The notes: a model not told the origin generated them from the sequence alone. Counted from the first letter of the stretch, positions 15,424 through 24,360 are shown. The stretch is DNA of 33,758 bases from FACHB-1406 sp034189065 (GCA_034189065.1 JAXHVQ010000060.1:1-33758), one strand, 5' to 3'. Made by a program: numbers and translations.

Positions 15424-15547
15424 GTTGCACTTCAACTTCGTCATCTTTGAAACGAGTCGAGCGAGCTTCGAGAATGCTTTTCACCAACTCACGGTAGTTA
15501 GTTCTGCTAGCACAATCTTCCCAGTCGGTATCGCTGAATACAGACAA
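15407..15547 (-). pseudogene. xisI-like fragment (N-terminal part only)
   Basis: Reading leftwards, YRELVKSILEARS followed by DDEVEVQLIFDVE matches the N-terminal layout of XisI (fdxN element excision controlling factor family; EVEVQLIFD is characteristic). The frame then crosses into antisense PIN sequence at about 15406, losing the rest of XisI. No ATG is evident; the frame opens with TTG at 15547 and may extend further as remnant. No xisH partner is present upstream. The upstream 15548-15724 holds nothing recognisable. Confidence 0.5.
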
Positions 15548-15724
15548 AAACGAAACGACTTAGACTCTTCAAGGTTTATTGTAACTGACATAGGGCAATG
15601 TCGCGCGATCGCGCCTCCCCAACTTTCCCCCTCCAAACCACTCTTGACACTCGAGGGATTTTTCCGCTATCTTGAATCTAATACAAAGTCATAACGACTT
15701 CGAGTTAGTAAAGGAGCCAACATC

Positions 15725-16270
15725 GTGGTCAAAATCGTAGGAATCAGCGGCAGCTTGCGTCCCAACTCCACCAGCAGCCTCGCCCTCGAACAAGCCGCCA
15801 GCCGAGTCGAGGCCCTCGGCGCAGAAGTCAACGTTCTCGACATTCGTACTCTCAACCTTCCCTTTTGCGACGGCGGCGACGACTATCCCAACTCTCCCGA
15901 CGTACAACGGTTGCGCCAAGCCTTCACCGAAGCCGACGGCCTGATTCTCGTCACGCCCGAATATCATGGCAGCGTTAGTGGTATCCTAAAAAATGCCCTC
16001 GATTTAATGAGTTTCGACCATCTCGATGGGAAAGTCGCCGGAGCAATCAGCGTTTTGGGCGGACAGTCCAACAATAACGCCCTCAACGATTTGCGAACCA
16101 TCCTTAGATGGGTTCACGCTTGGACAATACCCGAGCAAATCGCCATCGGACAGTCCTGGAAAGCCTTCAGTCCCGAAGGAAAACTCCTCGACGAGAAACT
16201 CTCCCAACGCTTCGATCGCTTCGCCGAAAGCTTAGTCGAGAATACCCGAAAACTGCGCGGCGTTTCTTAA
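15725..16270 (+). CDS. NADPH-dependent FMN reductase family protein
   Basis: A 181-residue flavodoxin-fold flavoprotein. The FMN phosphate loop is GSLRPNSTS (residues 9-17); TPEYHGSVSG (about 77-86) is the flavin-binding loop typical of the NADPH_FMN_red family, whose members reduce FMN, quinones, chromate or azo dyes. The start is GTG at 15725 with a strong AAGGAG 8 bp upstream. It stands alone, downstream of a deletion scar, and nothing in its neighbourhood specifies the substrate. Confidence 0.9.
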   Translation: MVKIVGISGSLRPNSTSSLALEQAASRVEALGAEVNVLDIRTLNLPFCDGGDDYPNSPDVQRLRQAFTEADGLILVTPEYHGSVSGILKNALDLMSFDHLDGKVAGAISVLGGQSNNNALNDLRTILRWVHAWTIPEQIAIGQSWKAFSPEGKLLDEKLSQRFDRFAESLVENTRKLRGVS

Positions 16271-16361
16271 AAAATGTTTCATCTTCTGTATTAGCTGATG
16301 CGATCGCCCCAAACTTGCTATGGTAAAAAGGAAAGAGAAAATTCTTAAGCGATAATTAAGA

Positions 16362-16393
16362 TTTCCCCAGAACTTAAAAAATGTCTGGGGAAA
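16362..16393. other. Perfect 10-bp hairpin spanning a possible start codon
   Basis: tttccccaga (16362-16371) pairs with tctggggaaa (16384-16393) around a 12-base loop that contains the ATG at 16381. If the small gene downstream starts at 16438, the hairpin is in its leader; if it starts at 16381, the hairpin would occlude initiation. Confidence 0.7.
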
Positions 16394-16437
16394 CACTTGT
16401 CTCTTGTTACCGTATTGTTTACCAGTTATCAAACACT

Positions 16438-16647
16438 ATGACTCCAGGAATGTTACGACAGCTCTGGTATTTAGTTGAAAATACGCAAGCACCTTTACTA
16501 TTGAGTAAAGACGATCCGAGCTTAGTCGAATGGTTGTTAAGGCAAATGAGTCAACGGCGATCGCTAGAAGCAGGAGAAACCGAACTCCTGGGTGCATACA
16601 TCCGCTCCAAAACCTCACTCATTCGAGACTTAGCAGCCCAGCGCTAG
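16438..16647 (+). CDS. Conserved small cyanobacterial protein of unknown function
   Basis: 69 residues from MTPGMLRQLWYLVE. It is mostly helical, with a DDPSLVEWLLRQM segment and a C-terminal LGAYIRSKTSLIRDLA; no membrane span or known catalytic motif. I recall similar short proteins in other cyanobacteria but no assigned role. An in-frame ATG at 16381 (88 aa) lies in the loop of a strong hairpin and adds a non-typical leader, so 16438 is preferred, though neither has a clear ribosome-binding site. Confidence 0.65.
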   Translation: MTPGMLRQLWYLVENTQAPLLLSKDDPSLVEWLLRQMSQRRSLEAGETELLGAYIRSKTSLIRDLAAQR

Positions 16648-16725
16648 CCCAAAATCGGCAATCCCAATTGGCTCGCCCTCAGCAAGCAACGTCGAACCAA
16701 AGAAATTGTAACAGTTGACACTTCC

Positions 16726-16753
16726 TTGCGGTACCCAAACAGCTCAGTATAAT
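16726..16753 (+). promoter_or_regulatory. Promoter of the amino-acid transporter operon
   Basis: TTGCGG (16726-16731), 16-bp spacer and consensus TATAAT (16748-16753), about 38 bp before the start of the binding-protein gene. Confidence 0.6.
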
Positions 16754-16791
16754 AAAGTGCTATAAATAAGCCACTCTCAAAACATACTGAC

Positions 16792-17880
16792 GTGAAATCA
16801 ATGCTCAAATGGGGTTCCCTGCTGATGGCTACCCCGCTGCTCGTAGCCCCTCTGACCTCGTGTGCGACCGATACAACCGGTTCCACAACCCCAGGAGGAG
16901 GCGGAGAAACAGCAGCATCCACGGTCGGAAAAAGCCGCCTCGATATTATCAAAGAACGCGGAGAATTAATTTGCGGCGTGGACGGCAACATTCCGGGATT
17001 CAGCTTCGTTGAAGAAAGCGGGGAATACTCCGGCCTCGATGTAGACATTTGTAAAGCCGTAGCCGCAGCCGTCTTAGGCGACCCCGAAAAAGTCGAATAT
17101 CGCAACCTCGACTCCACCGAACGCTTTACCGCCTTATCAGGGGGAGAAGTCGATATGCTCAGTCGCAACACCACCTGGACCCTGAGTCGCGACACCTCCG
17201 CCGGACTCGAATTCGCGCCCACCACCTTTTACGACGGCCAAGGGATGATGGTGCGTCAAGATAGCGGTATCGCAACGCTGAAGGACTTACAAGGGAAAGC
17301 CATTTGCGTTGAGGCGGGGACGACGACCGAACTCAACCTCACCGATAACCTGCGCAAAGCAGGCGTAGAGGCCGAAATCGTCACCTTTCAACAAGCCGAC
17401 CCCGCCTACGCTGCCTACGCCCAAGACCGCTGTCAGGGCATGACCTCGGATAAGTCGCAGTTAATCGCCCGTCGCAGCACTCTTCCCAACTCAGACCAGC
17501 ATATTTTACTCGATGTCACAATGTCAAAGGAACCCTTGGGTCCGGTGACAATTAATAATGACTCGACTTGGTTCGATGTGGTGAAATGGACGACCTACGG
17601 GTTAATCGAAGCCGAAGAATTAGGCATCACTCAAGGCAATGTTGGACAAATGGCGGCAAGTGACGACCCCACAGTCAAGCGGTTCTTGGGCGGCGAGGGA
17701 GATTTGGGCGAAGGTTTGGGACTGTCCAATGATTTTATGGTCAAAGCCATTGAAGCGGTGGGCAATTATGGCGAAATTTACGAACGAAACTTAGGGGAAA
17801 CTTCGATTTTTAAATTACCCAGGGGGCAAAACGAATTGTGGACCAAGGGAGGGTTAATGTACGCGCCGCCATTCCGTTGA
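16792..17880 (+). CDS. natF: Amino-acid ABC transporter substrate-binding lipoprotein (NatF/AapJ/BztA type)
   Basis: A 362-residue periplasmic binding protein. The N terminus has a lipoprotein signal with lipobox LTSC (Cys24). The family-3 solute-binding fold follows: GELICGVDGNIPGFSF, the YSGLDVDICKAVAAA motif and RNTTWTLSRD, characteristic of the AapJ/BztA branch that binds polar and acidic amino acids. The start is GTG at 16792; ATG at 16801 is equally possible. A strong promoter lies upstream, and the first permease gene follows after a heptamer array. Confidence 0.9.
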   Translation: MKSMLKWGSLLMATPLLVAPLTSCATDTTGSTTPGGGGETAASTVGKSRLDIIKERGELICGVDGNIPGFSFVEESGEYSGLDVDICKAVAAAVLGDPEKVEYRNLDSTERFTALSGGEVDMLSRNTTWTLSRDTSAGLEFAPTTFYDGQGMMVRQDSGIATLKDLQGKAICVEAGTTTELNLTDNLRKAGVEAEIVTFQQADPAYAAYAQDRCQGMTSDKSQLIARRSTLPNSDQHILLDVTMSKEPLGPVTINNDSTWFDVVKWTTYGLIEAEELGITQGNVGQMAASDDPTVKRFLGGEGDLGEGLGLSNDFMVKAIEAVGNYGEIYERNLGETSIFKLPRGQNELWTKGGLMYAPPFR

Positions 17881-17946
17881 ATTGCTGTTTCGCTCAATGT
17901 AAAATCAAAGCCGAAAGCATAGCTTTCCGCTAAAACTTACAATTTC

Positions 17947-18016
17947 TTCTGCCTCTTGCCTTCTGCCTCTTGCCTTCTGCCTTCTGCCTTCTGCCTTCTG
18001 CCTCCTGCCTCCTGCC
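17947..18016. repeat. TTCTGCC/TCTTGCC heptamer array
   Basis: Ten contiguous 7-base units between the binding-protein and permease genes, ending 13 bp before the permease ATG. The same heptamer forms the broken array at 9471-9505. Confidence 0.9.
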
Positions 18017-18029
18017 TTCTTTACTTAAG

Positions 18030-19196
18030 ATGACAACAAATCCCGAACAAAAAACACCCCTGTGGCGCGACCAACGCTTTTGGCAGGCGACGTTTCAAAT
18101 TGTAGCCATTCTTGGGACTCTTTCGGTTCTTTGGCTATTGTGGTATAACCTGACAGTTAATGTTCGCAATAAAGGGGTGGAGTTGGGCTTTGGGTTTCTC
18201 AACAGTCAGGCTTCTTTTGCGATTCAAGAAAGCTTAATTCCCTATGACCCCGCTCGAGATTCTTACGCCCGCGTTTTGCTGGCGGGGTTACTGAATTCCC
18301 TGCGGGTGATGATTGTTGGCATTGTTTTGACGACGGTGTTGGGAGTTGCGGCTGGGGTTGCGAGTTTTTCGGAGAATTGGCTATTGCGCAAGGGAAGCGT
18401 TTTGTATGTGGAGGTTATCCGCAACACGCCGCTGCTTTTGCAGTTGTATTTTTGGTATCGCGCGGTATTTACGCGATTTCCGAGTCCGGAAGACCGGCTG
18501 GAATTTTTGAATTCCGTGTATTTGAGCAATCGGGGGGTGTTTTTGCCCTGGCCGGCGATGAGTTGGAGGTTTGGCGTTGGGTTGGGGAGTTTGGTGGCGG
18601 CGGCGATCGCGGCGGTCGTTTTATGGCAATGGCGGACTAAACTGATGGTAGAACGGGGTCAGTCGGGTCAGCCGCAGTTGATGGCGTTGGGCGCTGTTGC
18701 CATCGCCTTCCTCTTGCTTCTGGTGGGTTTGGGCTGGCAAGTTCCCCAAGAATCCTCTCCCGGTCTCTTTGAAGGCGGGTTGCGGCTGAGTATCGAATTT
18801 TCAGCCCTGGTGACGGGATTGGTGGTTTATACGGGGGCCTATATCGCGGAAATTGTGCGCGCGGGCATCCAATCGGTGCCTCTGGGTCAGTGGGAAGCCG
18901 CAAAAGCACTGGGACTGTCGGCGACTTCTGTGATGCGCCTCGTGGTTTTCCCTCAAGCATTGCGGGTGATGATTCCGCCTCTCAATAGTCAGTATATGAA
19001 TTTGGCGAAGAATTCTAGTTTGGCGATCGCGATCGGCTACGCGGATATTTACTCCGTCGCTAATACAACTTACAATCAAACCGGCCGTCCTGTGGAGGTG
19101 ATGTTTATTGTGATGGCGACGTATTTAAGTATTAATCTGATAATTTCCATTGCGATGAATAGCCTCAACCGCGCTGTCCAGTTGAAAGAACGGTAA
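18030..19196 (+). CDS. natG: Amino-acid ABC transporter permease (NatG/AapQ/BztB type)
   Basis: A 388-residue inner-membrane permease with several spans: an N-terminal helix near residues 20-40, a core from about residue 75, and a large insert between the early and late helices, as in AapQ/BztB. The cytoplasmic EAA loop reads QWEAAKALGLSATSVMRLVVFPQALRVMIP in sense, with EAAKALGLS as its key. The start is the ATG at 18030 (MTTNPEQK); the frame is open further up only because the heptamer array lacks stops in that frame. It normally pairs with NatH/AapM, found 4 kb downstream. Confidence 0.9.
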   Translation: MTTNPEQKTPLWRDQRFWQATFQIVAILGTLSVLWLLWYNLTVNVRNKGVELGFGFLNSQASFAIQESLIPYDPARDSYARVLLAGLLNSLRVMIVGIVLTTVLGVAAGVASFSENWLLRKGSVLYVEVIRNTPLLLQLYFWYRAVFTRFPSPEDRLEFLNSVYLSNRGVFLPWPAMSWRFGVGLGSLVAAAIAAVVLWQWRTKLMVERGQSGQPQLMALGAVAIAFLLLLVGLGWQVPQESSPGLFEGGLRLSIEFSALVTGLVVYTGAYIAEIVRAGIQSVPLGQWEAAKALGLSATSVMRLVVFPQALRVMIPPLNSQYMNLAKNSSLAIAIGYADIYSVANTTYNQTGRPVEVMFIVMATYLSINLIISIAMNSLNRAVQLKER

Positions 19197-19207
19197 GATA
19201 TTTTATC

Positions 19208-19239
19208 AATTAATAATTAATAATTAATAATTAATAATT
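19208..19239. repeat. AATTAAT heptamer array
   Basis: 4.6 perfect units, 12 bp after the permease stop codon and just before MITE copy D. Confidence 0.85.
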
Positions 19240-19256
19240 GATGTTGCAGGATCGGC

Positions 19257-19364
19257 TATAGTATCTCCAAATGGAACGTAAACAGCGGTCGGATACCACG
19301 AACTTTGAGTAATTCCTCGCTTGCCCCTCACATTAGTGAATTCTTCCATCGAACATGAAATGCT
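19257..19364 (+). mobile_element. MITE-like element, copy D (degraded)
   Basis: It starts tatagtatctccaaatggaacgtaaacagc and carries the aattcctcgcttgcccctca and gaattcttcc blocks of copy A, but its right end (gaaatgct) is cut short, so it is an incomplete copy of about 108 bp. Confidence 0.55.
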
Positions 19365-19367
19365 GAA

Positions 19368-19399
19368 AAAGGCGATCGCGCGATTGTTAAACCGCCTTT
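19368..19399 (-). terminator. Probable terminator of the coiled-coil protein gene
   Basis: Read on the minus strand: aaaggcg, an 18-base loop, cgccttt, then a T-run (cgccttttt). It lies 37 bp after the stop of the minus-strand gene. Confidence 0.45.
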
Positions 19400-19435
19400 G
19401 ATGTAAAATTTTGTAAAACATTTCCCTCACGCATC

Positions 19436-19912
19436 TCAATTGGTGCTATCTTCATCTGGATCGGTTGACTCGACGCGATCGCGTAAAAGTTTCAACTGTT
19501 GCTGGTTTGCTCGAACAGTTTCGCTTAAAAATTCTAACTCATCGGGTACATCATTCTTAAAGGTTTGTAATTGTTGTTTCTGGCGCTGTAACTGAGCTTC
19601 CATTTCCTCAATTCGTTCGAGCATTTCCGCATTAGTTACCGTTGACCTTTCTGCCGCGCGTCGTGCAATTTGTTCTTGGACGAGAAGACGGTAAGCAAAC
19701 CATCCCGAAATGCCAATTGTGAGCAACACGGCAATAACCAAACCCATGACAAGGGTTTGAAGAAGTCCTCGAAGGCGATCCACTTTGTGCTGGAGTTCCT
19801 CAACGCTAATTTTGAGGTTGAAGCATTGCTCTTGGAGCATTTCGAGAGAAATTTCCGCGTCCCGGGCATTTATTTTATCGGGGTTGGATTCGGAGGGAAA
19901 GGGGGTATTCAT
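19436..19912 (-). CDS. Coiled-coil membrane protein, function unknown
   Basis: A 158-residue protein with a soluble N-terminal coiled coil (about 20-50, LEMLQEQCFNLKISVEELQ), one transmembrane helix (about 52-76) and a second long coiled coil (about 80-150). No catalytic motif. It sits downstream of two MscS-family genes on the same strand, 98 bp away, and may be an accessory membrane protein; this is inferred from position only. Confidence 0.7.
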   Translation of the reverse strand: MNTPFPSESNPDKINARDAEISLEMLQEQCFNLKISVEELQHKVDRLRGLLQTLVMGLVIAVLLTIGISGWFAYRLLVQEQIARRAAERSTVTNAEMLERIEEMEAQLQRQKQQLQTFKNDVPDELEFLSETVRANQQQLKLLRDRVESTDPDEDSTN

Positions 19913-20010
19913 GTTATCTACATAGAAATCGCTTCAAAGGCACAAGGGAAGGGATAGAAACTAAGAGACGAGCGCTTTAATTGAAGGCTGAAAAACAGCA
20001 GTCGGCGCAG

Positions 20011-21129
20011 CTAAAGGGACATCGGCGAGTCAATATAGACGGTGGGTTCTGGAACAACGAATCTAAGGTTTTGAACTGCTAGCTTTTTGGCGATCGCATC
20101 GTTTGCCAACTCCAACAGTCGCTTGCGCAGTTCGAGGGAGTTGTCGCTGGGACCGGTAAGAAAAAAGAACGCGCGGGCTCGAGTTGTCGAACAATTAGAG
20201 TTTACTTTTCCATATTGAACCCGCGTACTCGCCTTGTCAAACCCCCAGAAAAAGCGGCTTTCCTGTTCCACAATCCGAGTTACGAGCGCTTTTTCTTCCG
20301 GTCTTAAGGATTTGGAAAAATCCAAACAAAGCATTGCCATAATCTTTTTTCCTCGGCTCACATTTTCAATATTTTTTCCCGCCATTGTCGAATTGGGAAC
20401 AATCATCATCGTATTTTGAGCCACGATCCGAATTTTGGTCGAACGCAACCCAATGGATTCTACCCGACCGTAAATATCTTCCGCATAGGGGTTGAAATTT
20501 ACCCGAATATACTCTCCGCAAATATAGGGACGGTCGAGATAAAGTTCTAGGGTCCCAAAAAGTCGTCCGAGCGTTTGTTGGGCCGCAAACGCGATCGCGA
20601 CACCGCTAATCCCTACACTAGCAGCAAGAGCAACTAAATTCACCCGGAGTCCGATCGCGAAAATGACAACAGCTAATAGAGCGATCAATACATAGCTTAG
20701 CGTCTCAAAAATCAGCACAACTTCATTCACTTTTCCAAACCATCGATGCACCAAGCTAATGACAGATCGATGAATGATTTGGCGGGTCAGTTTTGAAGCA
20801 AACCAAGCAATTCCAACCGATAGCGCAGAATAAACAAAAACCCCTAAAAAGTTATAAAGGTCTTCGTATTCAATGAGTATATTCAGGAAAATTGCAATAA
20901 AAAGAGATGCGCCGGTTAAGGATAACGAATTTTCAAAATGTCGAATTGACTTTTCGTAAGTCCCTTTATGGTTAAGAACATCATAGACCTCAAGCACTCT
21001 GAAAATCCGCCGAACGAATCGAAGAAGCAATCGCCCGACAAAAGGTGAAGCCACAACGACAAGGATAAATAATCCTAACCTTGCCATAAGTTCCAAGACA
21101 TATTGTAAAATTTCTCGCTCTATTGGCAT
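20011..21129 (-). CDS. MscS-family mechanosensitive channel (first of two)
   Basis: A 372-residue membrane protein. Hydrophobic spans lie at about 12-35, 75-95 and 145-170, before the pore helix and MscS core: ALAASVGISGVAIAFAAQQTLGRLFG, the glycine/alanine-rich pore-lining helix, followed by LDRPYICGEYI, GRVESIGLRSTKIR and VPNSTMAGKNIENVSRG, all diagnostic of the beta domain. It releases solutes on hypo-osmotic shock. It is a paralogue of the next gene (21271-22332), with the same order of motifs and a shared C-terminal ELRK segment. Confidence 0.92.
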   Translation of the reverse strand: MPIEREILQYVLELMARLGLFILVVVASPFVGRLLLRFVRRIFRVLEVYDVLNHKGTYEKSIRHFENSLSLTGASLFIAIFLNILIEYEDLYNFLGVFVYSALSVGIAWFASKLTRQIIHRSVISLVHRWFGKVNEVVLIFETLSYVLIALLAVVIFAIGLRVNLVALAASVGISGVAIAFAAQQTLGRLFGTLELYLDRPYICGEYIRVNFNPYAEDIYGRVESIGLRSTKIRIVAQNTMMIVPNSTMAGKNIENVSRGKKIMAMLCLDFSKSLRPEEKALVTRIVEQESRFFWGFDKASTRVQYGKVNSNCSTTRARAFFFLTGPSDNSLELRKRLLELANDAIAKKLAVQNLRFVVPEPTVYIDSPMSL

Positions 21130-21270
21130 TACCTCGGAATGCTGGAAATGTCACCACTATTATTATAAACTGTTCGCTCCTTAAATGGTAAACTTAAGCT
21201 CTGGAAATATATTCTTTTTCTTTTAAAGTTATTGCAATATCCCGTTTCAATGCCTATTAAATTATCCAAT

Positions 21271-22332
21271 TCAGATATTCATGGGTTGGCTCACATCAAC
21301 AATTGTCTCCTTAACATCAAAACTAATTTCATAGTTTTGGAGCTGTTGGACAATATTTTCTCGAGCCATTGTCAACAATTCTTTACGCAATTCCATTGAT
21401 GTATCTGTTGCTCCTAAGATGAAGAAAATAACTTGTGCTTGAACGTAGTTTTGACCCGACGAACTTACTAAGTCTTGAAAGTTGACTTGCGTAAGTTGAC
21501 GGTCTATCCCTAAAATATCGCTGGCGCTTTCTAATAGCAACTGCTGAATAAATGCTTTTTCTTCGTCTGACATTGCTCTAAAAAAAGTCAGTGTCACCAT
21601 TGAAATCACTCGCCGCGCGCTGCTTAAGTTTTCAATGTTGATTTGCGCCAAATTGCTATTGGGAACGACGACCAGCGTATTTTTACCAGAAAGGCGAATT
21701 TTAGTAGAACGCCACCCAATGGATTCGACTTTTCCCAAAATGCGATCGGGTAAATGAATATAATCGTCAACGGTGAAAGGACGGTCGATATAAAGAACGA
21801 CACTCCAAAGAATTTGTTCGATTACTTTTTGAGATGCAAAGGCGATCGCAAATCCCCCAACTCCCAAACTTGCAACTAAGCCAATTAAATTGACTCGATG
21901 AGCTTCGGCGAAACAGAAAACAATAATTAGAACAATTGAAAATTTAGCTAGGAATTTACCTAATGTTAAGAGTTCGGTGTTGATTTTTGCCTTGTCTTCT
22001 AGCGCCGCACCTAAAATATAGTTATCGAAAAGTTCTGAGAAAAGTCTAAAGGCTAATAATGTAACGCTGACGGACAAGAGAAAGCTTAAGGGAAATTCGA
22101 GGAGAATTAACCAGGGTGGCGTGGGAAGAACCAATACGATGAGGTCAATTACGATTAAAACCATAACCCAACTCAACCAAGTCTGATAGGGTTGAATTAG
22201 GTTATGGTAAATTTCTCTGTTTTCCGCAGAATTTAACCGCTCGGCAAGCAGATTCATAAGGTTGAGACGTTTCACAGCCGTGCTATACTCGGATCGTACC
22301 GACAACTCATTAACCTTACTATACTGCCTCAT
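21271..22332 (-). CDS. MscS-family mechanosensitive channel (second of two)
   Basis: A 353-residue protein with spans at about 50-75, 80-100 and 125-145, then the MscS core: GLVASLGVGGFAIAFASQKVIEQ (pore helix), LDRPFTVDDYI, GKVESIGWRSTKIRLSG and VPNSNLAQINIENLS. The C-terminal SMELRKELL region matches its paralogue. It is 141 bp upstream of that paralogue on the same strand, so the pair is probably a tandem duplication, now well diverged. Cyanobacteria often keep several MscS proteins of differing conductance. Confidence 0.92.
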   Translation of the reverse strand: MRQYSKVNELSVRSEYSTAVKRLNLMNLLAERLNSAENREIYHNLIQPYQTWLSWVMVLIVIDLIVLVLPTPPWLILLEFPLSFLLSVSVTLLAFRLFSELFDNYILGAALEDKAKINTELLTLGKFLAKFSIVLIIVFCFAEAHRVNLIGLVASLGVGGFAIAFASQKVIEQILWSVVLYIDRPFTVDDYIHLPDRILGKVESIGWRSTKIRLSGKNTLVVVPNSNLAQINIENLSSARRVISMVTLTFFRAMSDEEKAFIQQLLLESASDILGIDRQLTQVNFQDLVSSSGQNYVQAQVIFFILGATDTSMELRKELLTMARENIVQQLQNYEISFDVKETIVDVSQPMNI

Positions 22333-22487
22333 TTATCGGGAAGTTGTGGAAGTCAAGGCGAGAAAACGAACAAAGGCGGCTTTCGATCGCGCGATCGCTC
22401 CTTCTTCCCTCCCTGTCTCGCCTCGGTAAATTATAAAATATCTAACAAAATCCTTGAAAAAGTCAGTACAATTAATGAGATAGTTTA

Positions 22488-22670
22488 GTGAATGGGAACC
22501 AACAGCCGGAACTTAGATACGTAATTGCACAATTTCTCGCTCAATCTCAAACTCCCGGTGCTGCGGTTGCGGTTCGCATCAACACTCAAATCTTTCTAGA
22601 AACTGGCATTGGCTATGAAGATCGCGATCGCCAAATCCCCCTAGCCAAAGATGCTCGATTTTATATCTAA
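22488..22670 (+). pseudogene. Serine hydrolase (beta-lactamase-like) N-terminal fragment
   Basis: About 60 codons from a GTG start: ELRYVIAQFLAQSQTPGAAVAV, then GIGYEDRDRQIPL and ARFYI, the opening of a class C beta-lactamase-like serine hydrolase. It stops just before the SxxK nucleophile region, and no continuation is seen downstream. It is therefore a remnant without the active site. Confidence 0.7.
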
Positions 22671-23154
22671 GCTGTTCGGCTTTTAAACTGTGTCGTCAAA
22701 TTCTCCGAAAGGCAGAGGGCAGTGGTCAACGGATGTCCAGGTCGTGTGCCGCCAACGGATTCCACAACGGATTAAAGGTGGATGCGCGCCAACGGATAAA
22801 GAGCGGCACAGTTGCTTTTTTAGGCAGCTATGCAGAAGTGAATTCCGCTCTTTAAATGCACAACAGCTTAAGGAAAGATAATTATTCATTATTCATTATT
22901 CATTATTAAAGGGGTTTCGCGATCGCGAATAATTTTAAATTAGGGGCTTGCCTTTTGCACGTACCCATGATAGTGTATTTATAATAATGGAGATATGCCT
23001 AATCGCCAGCAAACGTCAATATTCCCATTATGAAATAAGTGTATCTTGACCCTGGAAAAAAAGCAAGCAAAATTGAAGAAACTTCTGCCAAACTTTCCCT
23101 AAAAAGAGTTTTTTCAAAGCTTATCCCCAAATTCCGAAATCCATCGACAAGCTT
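22671..23154. other. 484-bp gap with short repeats
   Basis: The octamer caacggat occurs four times (22727, 22753, 22765, 22790) in 71 bp. A heptamer array ATTATTC, 3.9 units, lies at 22883-22909. A TTGCAC (22954-22959)/TATAAT (about 22979) pair with a 19-bp spacer is a weak promoter candidate for the downstream permease. No gene is seen. Confidence 0.55.
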
Positions 23155-24357
23155 ATGACCCTTTCAGACCTAGCACCACCGGCACAAATGCAGGATAGCC
23201 CCCTCAACTGGGTCAAAAAGAATCTCTTCAGTCCTTGGTACAACAGCATTATCACAATTGTCATTTTCGCATTCGTTGCCTACGTGGGTTATGGCTCTAT
23301 CGCGTGGGCGACAACAGAAGCTCAATGGGACGTGATTCCCAGGAACTTGCAACTCTTTATGGTCGGGCGCTACCCAAACAGCGAATACTGGCGACTGTGG
23401 ACATTATTGGGCATCATTTCGCTCTTTTCGGGATTATCCTGGGGCGTTATCGCGCGGCAAGCGACCCGAAGCAAACTGTTTAGCCGCAATATCTTAATCG
23501 GTATCGCTATTGTCGCACTCATTTGTATCCTTATTCCCACACCACTTCCCTATCGCTTCCTAGCGCTGCTGATGGTTGGATTGTGCGTCGGTAGTGCTTG
23601 GACCGGACAACAAATCGGTCGCAAATTTCCAGCGTTAGGTCAGTGGATTTCCCTGGGCTGGTTTTTTATCTTCCTCGTCGGTTTAGAATTAATTGGCGGC
23701 GGACTTTTGGGTCTCGAAGAAGTGGGAACCAATGAATGGCAAGGGTTACTGCTGACACTGCTAGCGGCGGTGGTGAGTATTGTCCTCTGTTTTCCCATCG
23801 GAGTTTTACTCGCCTTGGGGCGGCGCAGTACGCTGCCTGTGGTGCGTTGGCTGTCCGTTGCTTACATCGAACTATTTCGCGGCATTCCCCTCATTACCAT
23901 CTTGTTCATGGGACAGGTAATGCTACCCCTATTCCTTCCCGATTATATTCGACCCGATCGCGTCGTCCGCGCCATCGTCGGTTTAACCTTATTTAGTTCC
24001 GCCTACCTCGCCGAAAACGTGCGAGGCGGATTGCAATCGGTTCCCCGAGGTCAAGGAGAAGCCGCGCGCGCATTGGGGTTGAATACGCCCTTGACCCTGG
24101 GATTCATCGTCTTGCCCCAAGCCTTAAAAGCCGTCATTCCCGCCATTGTCGGACAATTTATTAGCTTATTCCAAGATACCACCCTGCTCGCGATCGTCGG
24201 ATTAGTCGAATTACTGGGAATTAGCAACTCAATATTGGCAAATCCGGTGTTTCTCGGACGGTTTAGCGAAGTGTATCTGTTTGTCGGTCTAATTTATTGG
24301 ACATTCTGTTATGCAATGTCAACAGCGAGTCGTTGGGTCGAAGGGAAATTGAATTAG
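23155..24357 (+). CDS. natH: Amino-acid ABC transporter permease (NatH/AapM/BztC type)
   Basis: A 400-residue membrane permease. It has a soluble N terminus (1-30), about four early spans, then the conserved transport core from about residue 195. The EAA loop contains GQGEAARALGLNTPLTLGF and ends with PAIVGQFISLFQDTTLLAIVG, diagnostic of AapM/BztC. It should form the heterodimeric channel with the NatG-type permease, from which it is now separated by 3.96 kb. The ATP-binding subunit is not in this window. Confidence 0.9.
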   Translation: MTLSDLAPPAQMQDSPLNWVKKNLFSPWYNSIITIVIFAFVAYVGYGSIAWATTEAQWDVIPRNLQLFMVGRYPNSEYWRLWTLLGIISLFSGLSWGVIARQATRSKLFSRNILIGIAIVALICILIPTPLPYRFLALLMVGLCVGSAWTGQQIGRKFPALGQWISLGWFFIFLVGLELIGGGLLGLEEVGTNEWQGLLLTLLAAVVSIVLCFPIGVLLALGRRSTLPVVRWLSVAYIELFRGIPLITILFMGQVMLPLFLPDYIRPDRVVRAIVGLTLFSSAYLAENVRGGLQSVPRGQGEAARALGLNTPLTLGFIVLPQALKAVIPAIVGQFISLFQDTTLLAIVGLVELLGISNSILANPVFLGRFSEVYLFVGLIYWTFCYAMSTASRWVEGKLN

Positions 24358-24360
24358 GAG

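Noticed and set aside
16708..16721. NtcA site GTA-N8-CAC before natF
   Set aside because: Mismatch in the second half and 26 bp from the -10, outside the usual spacing.
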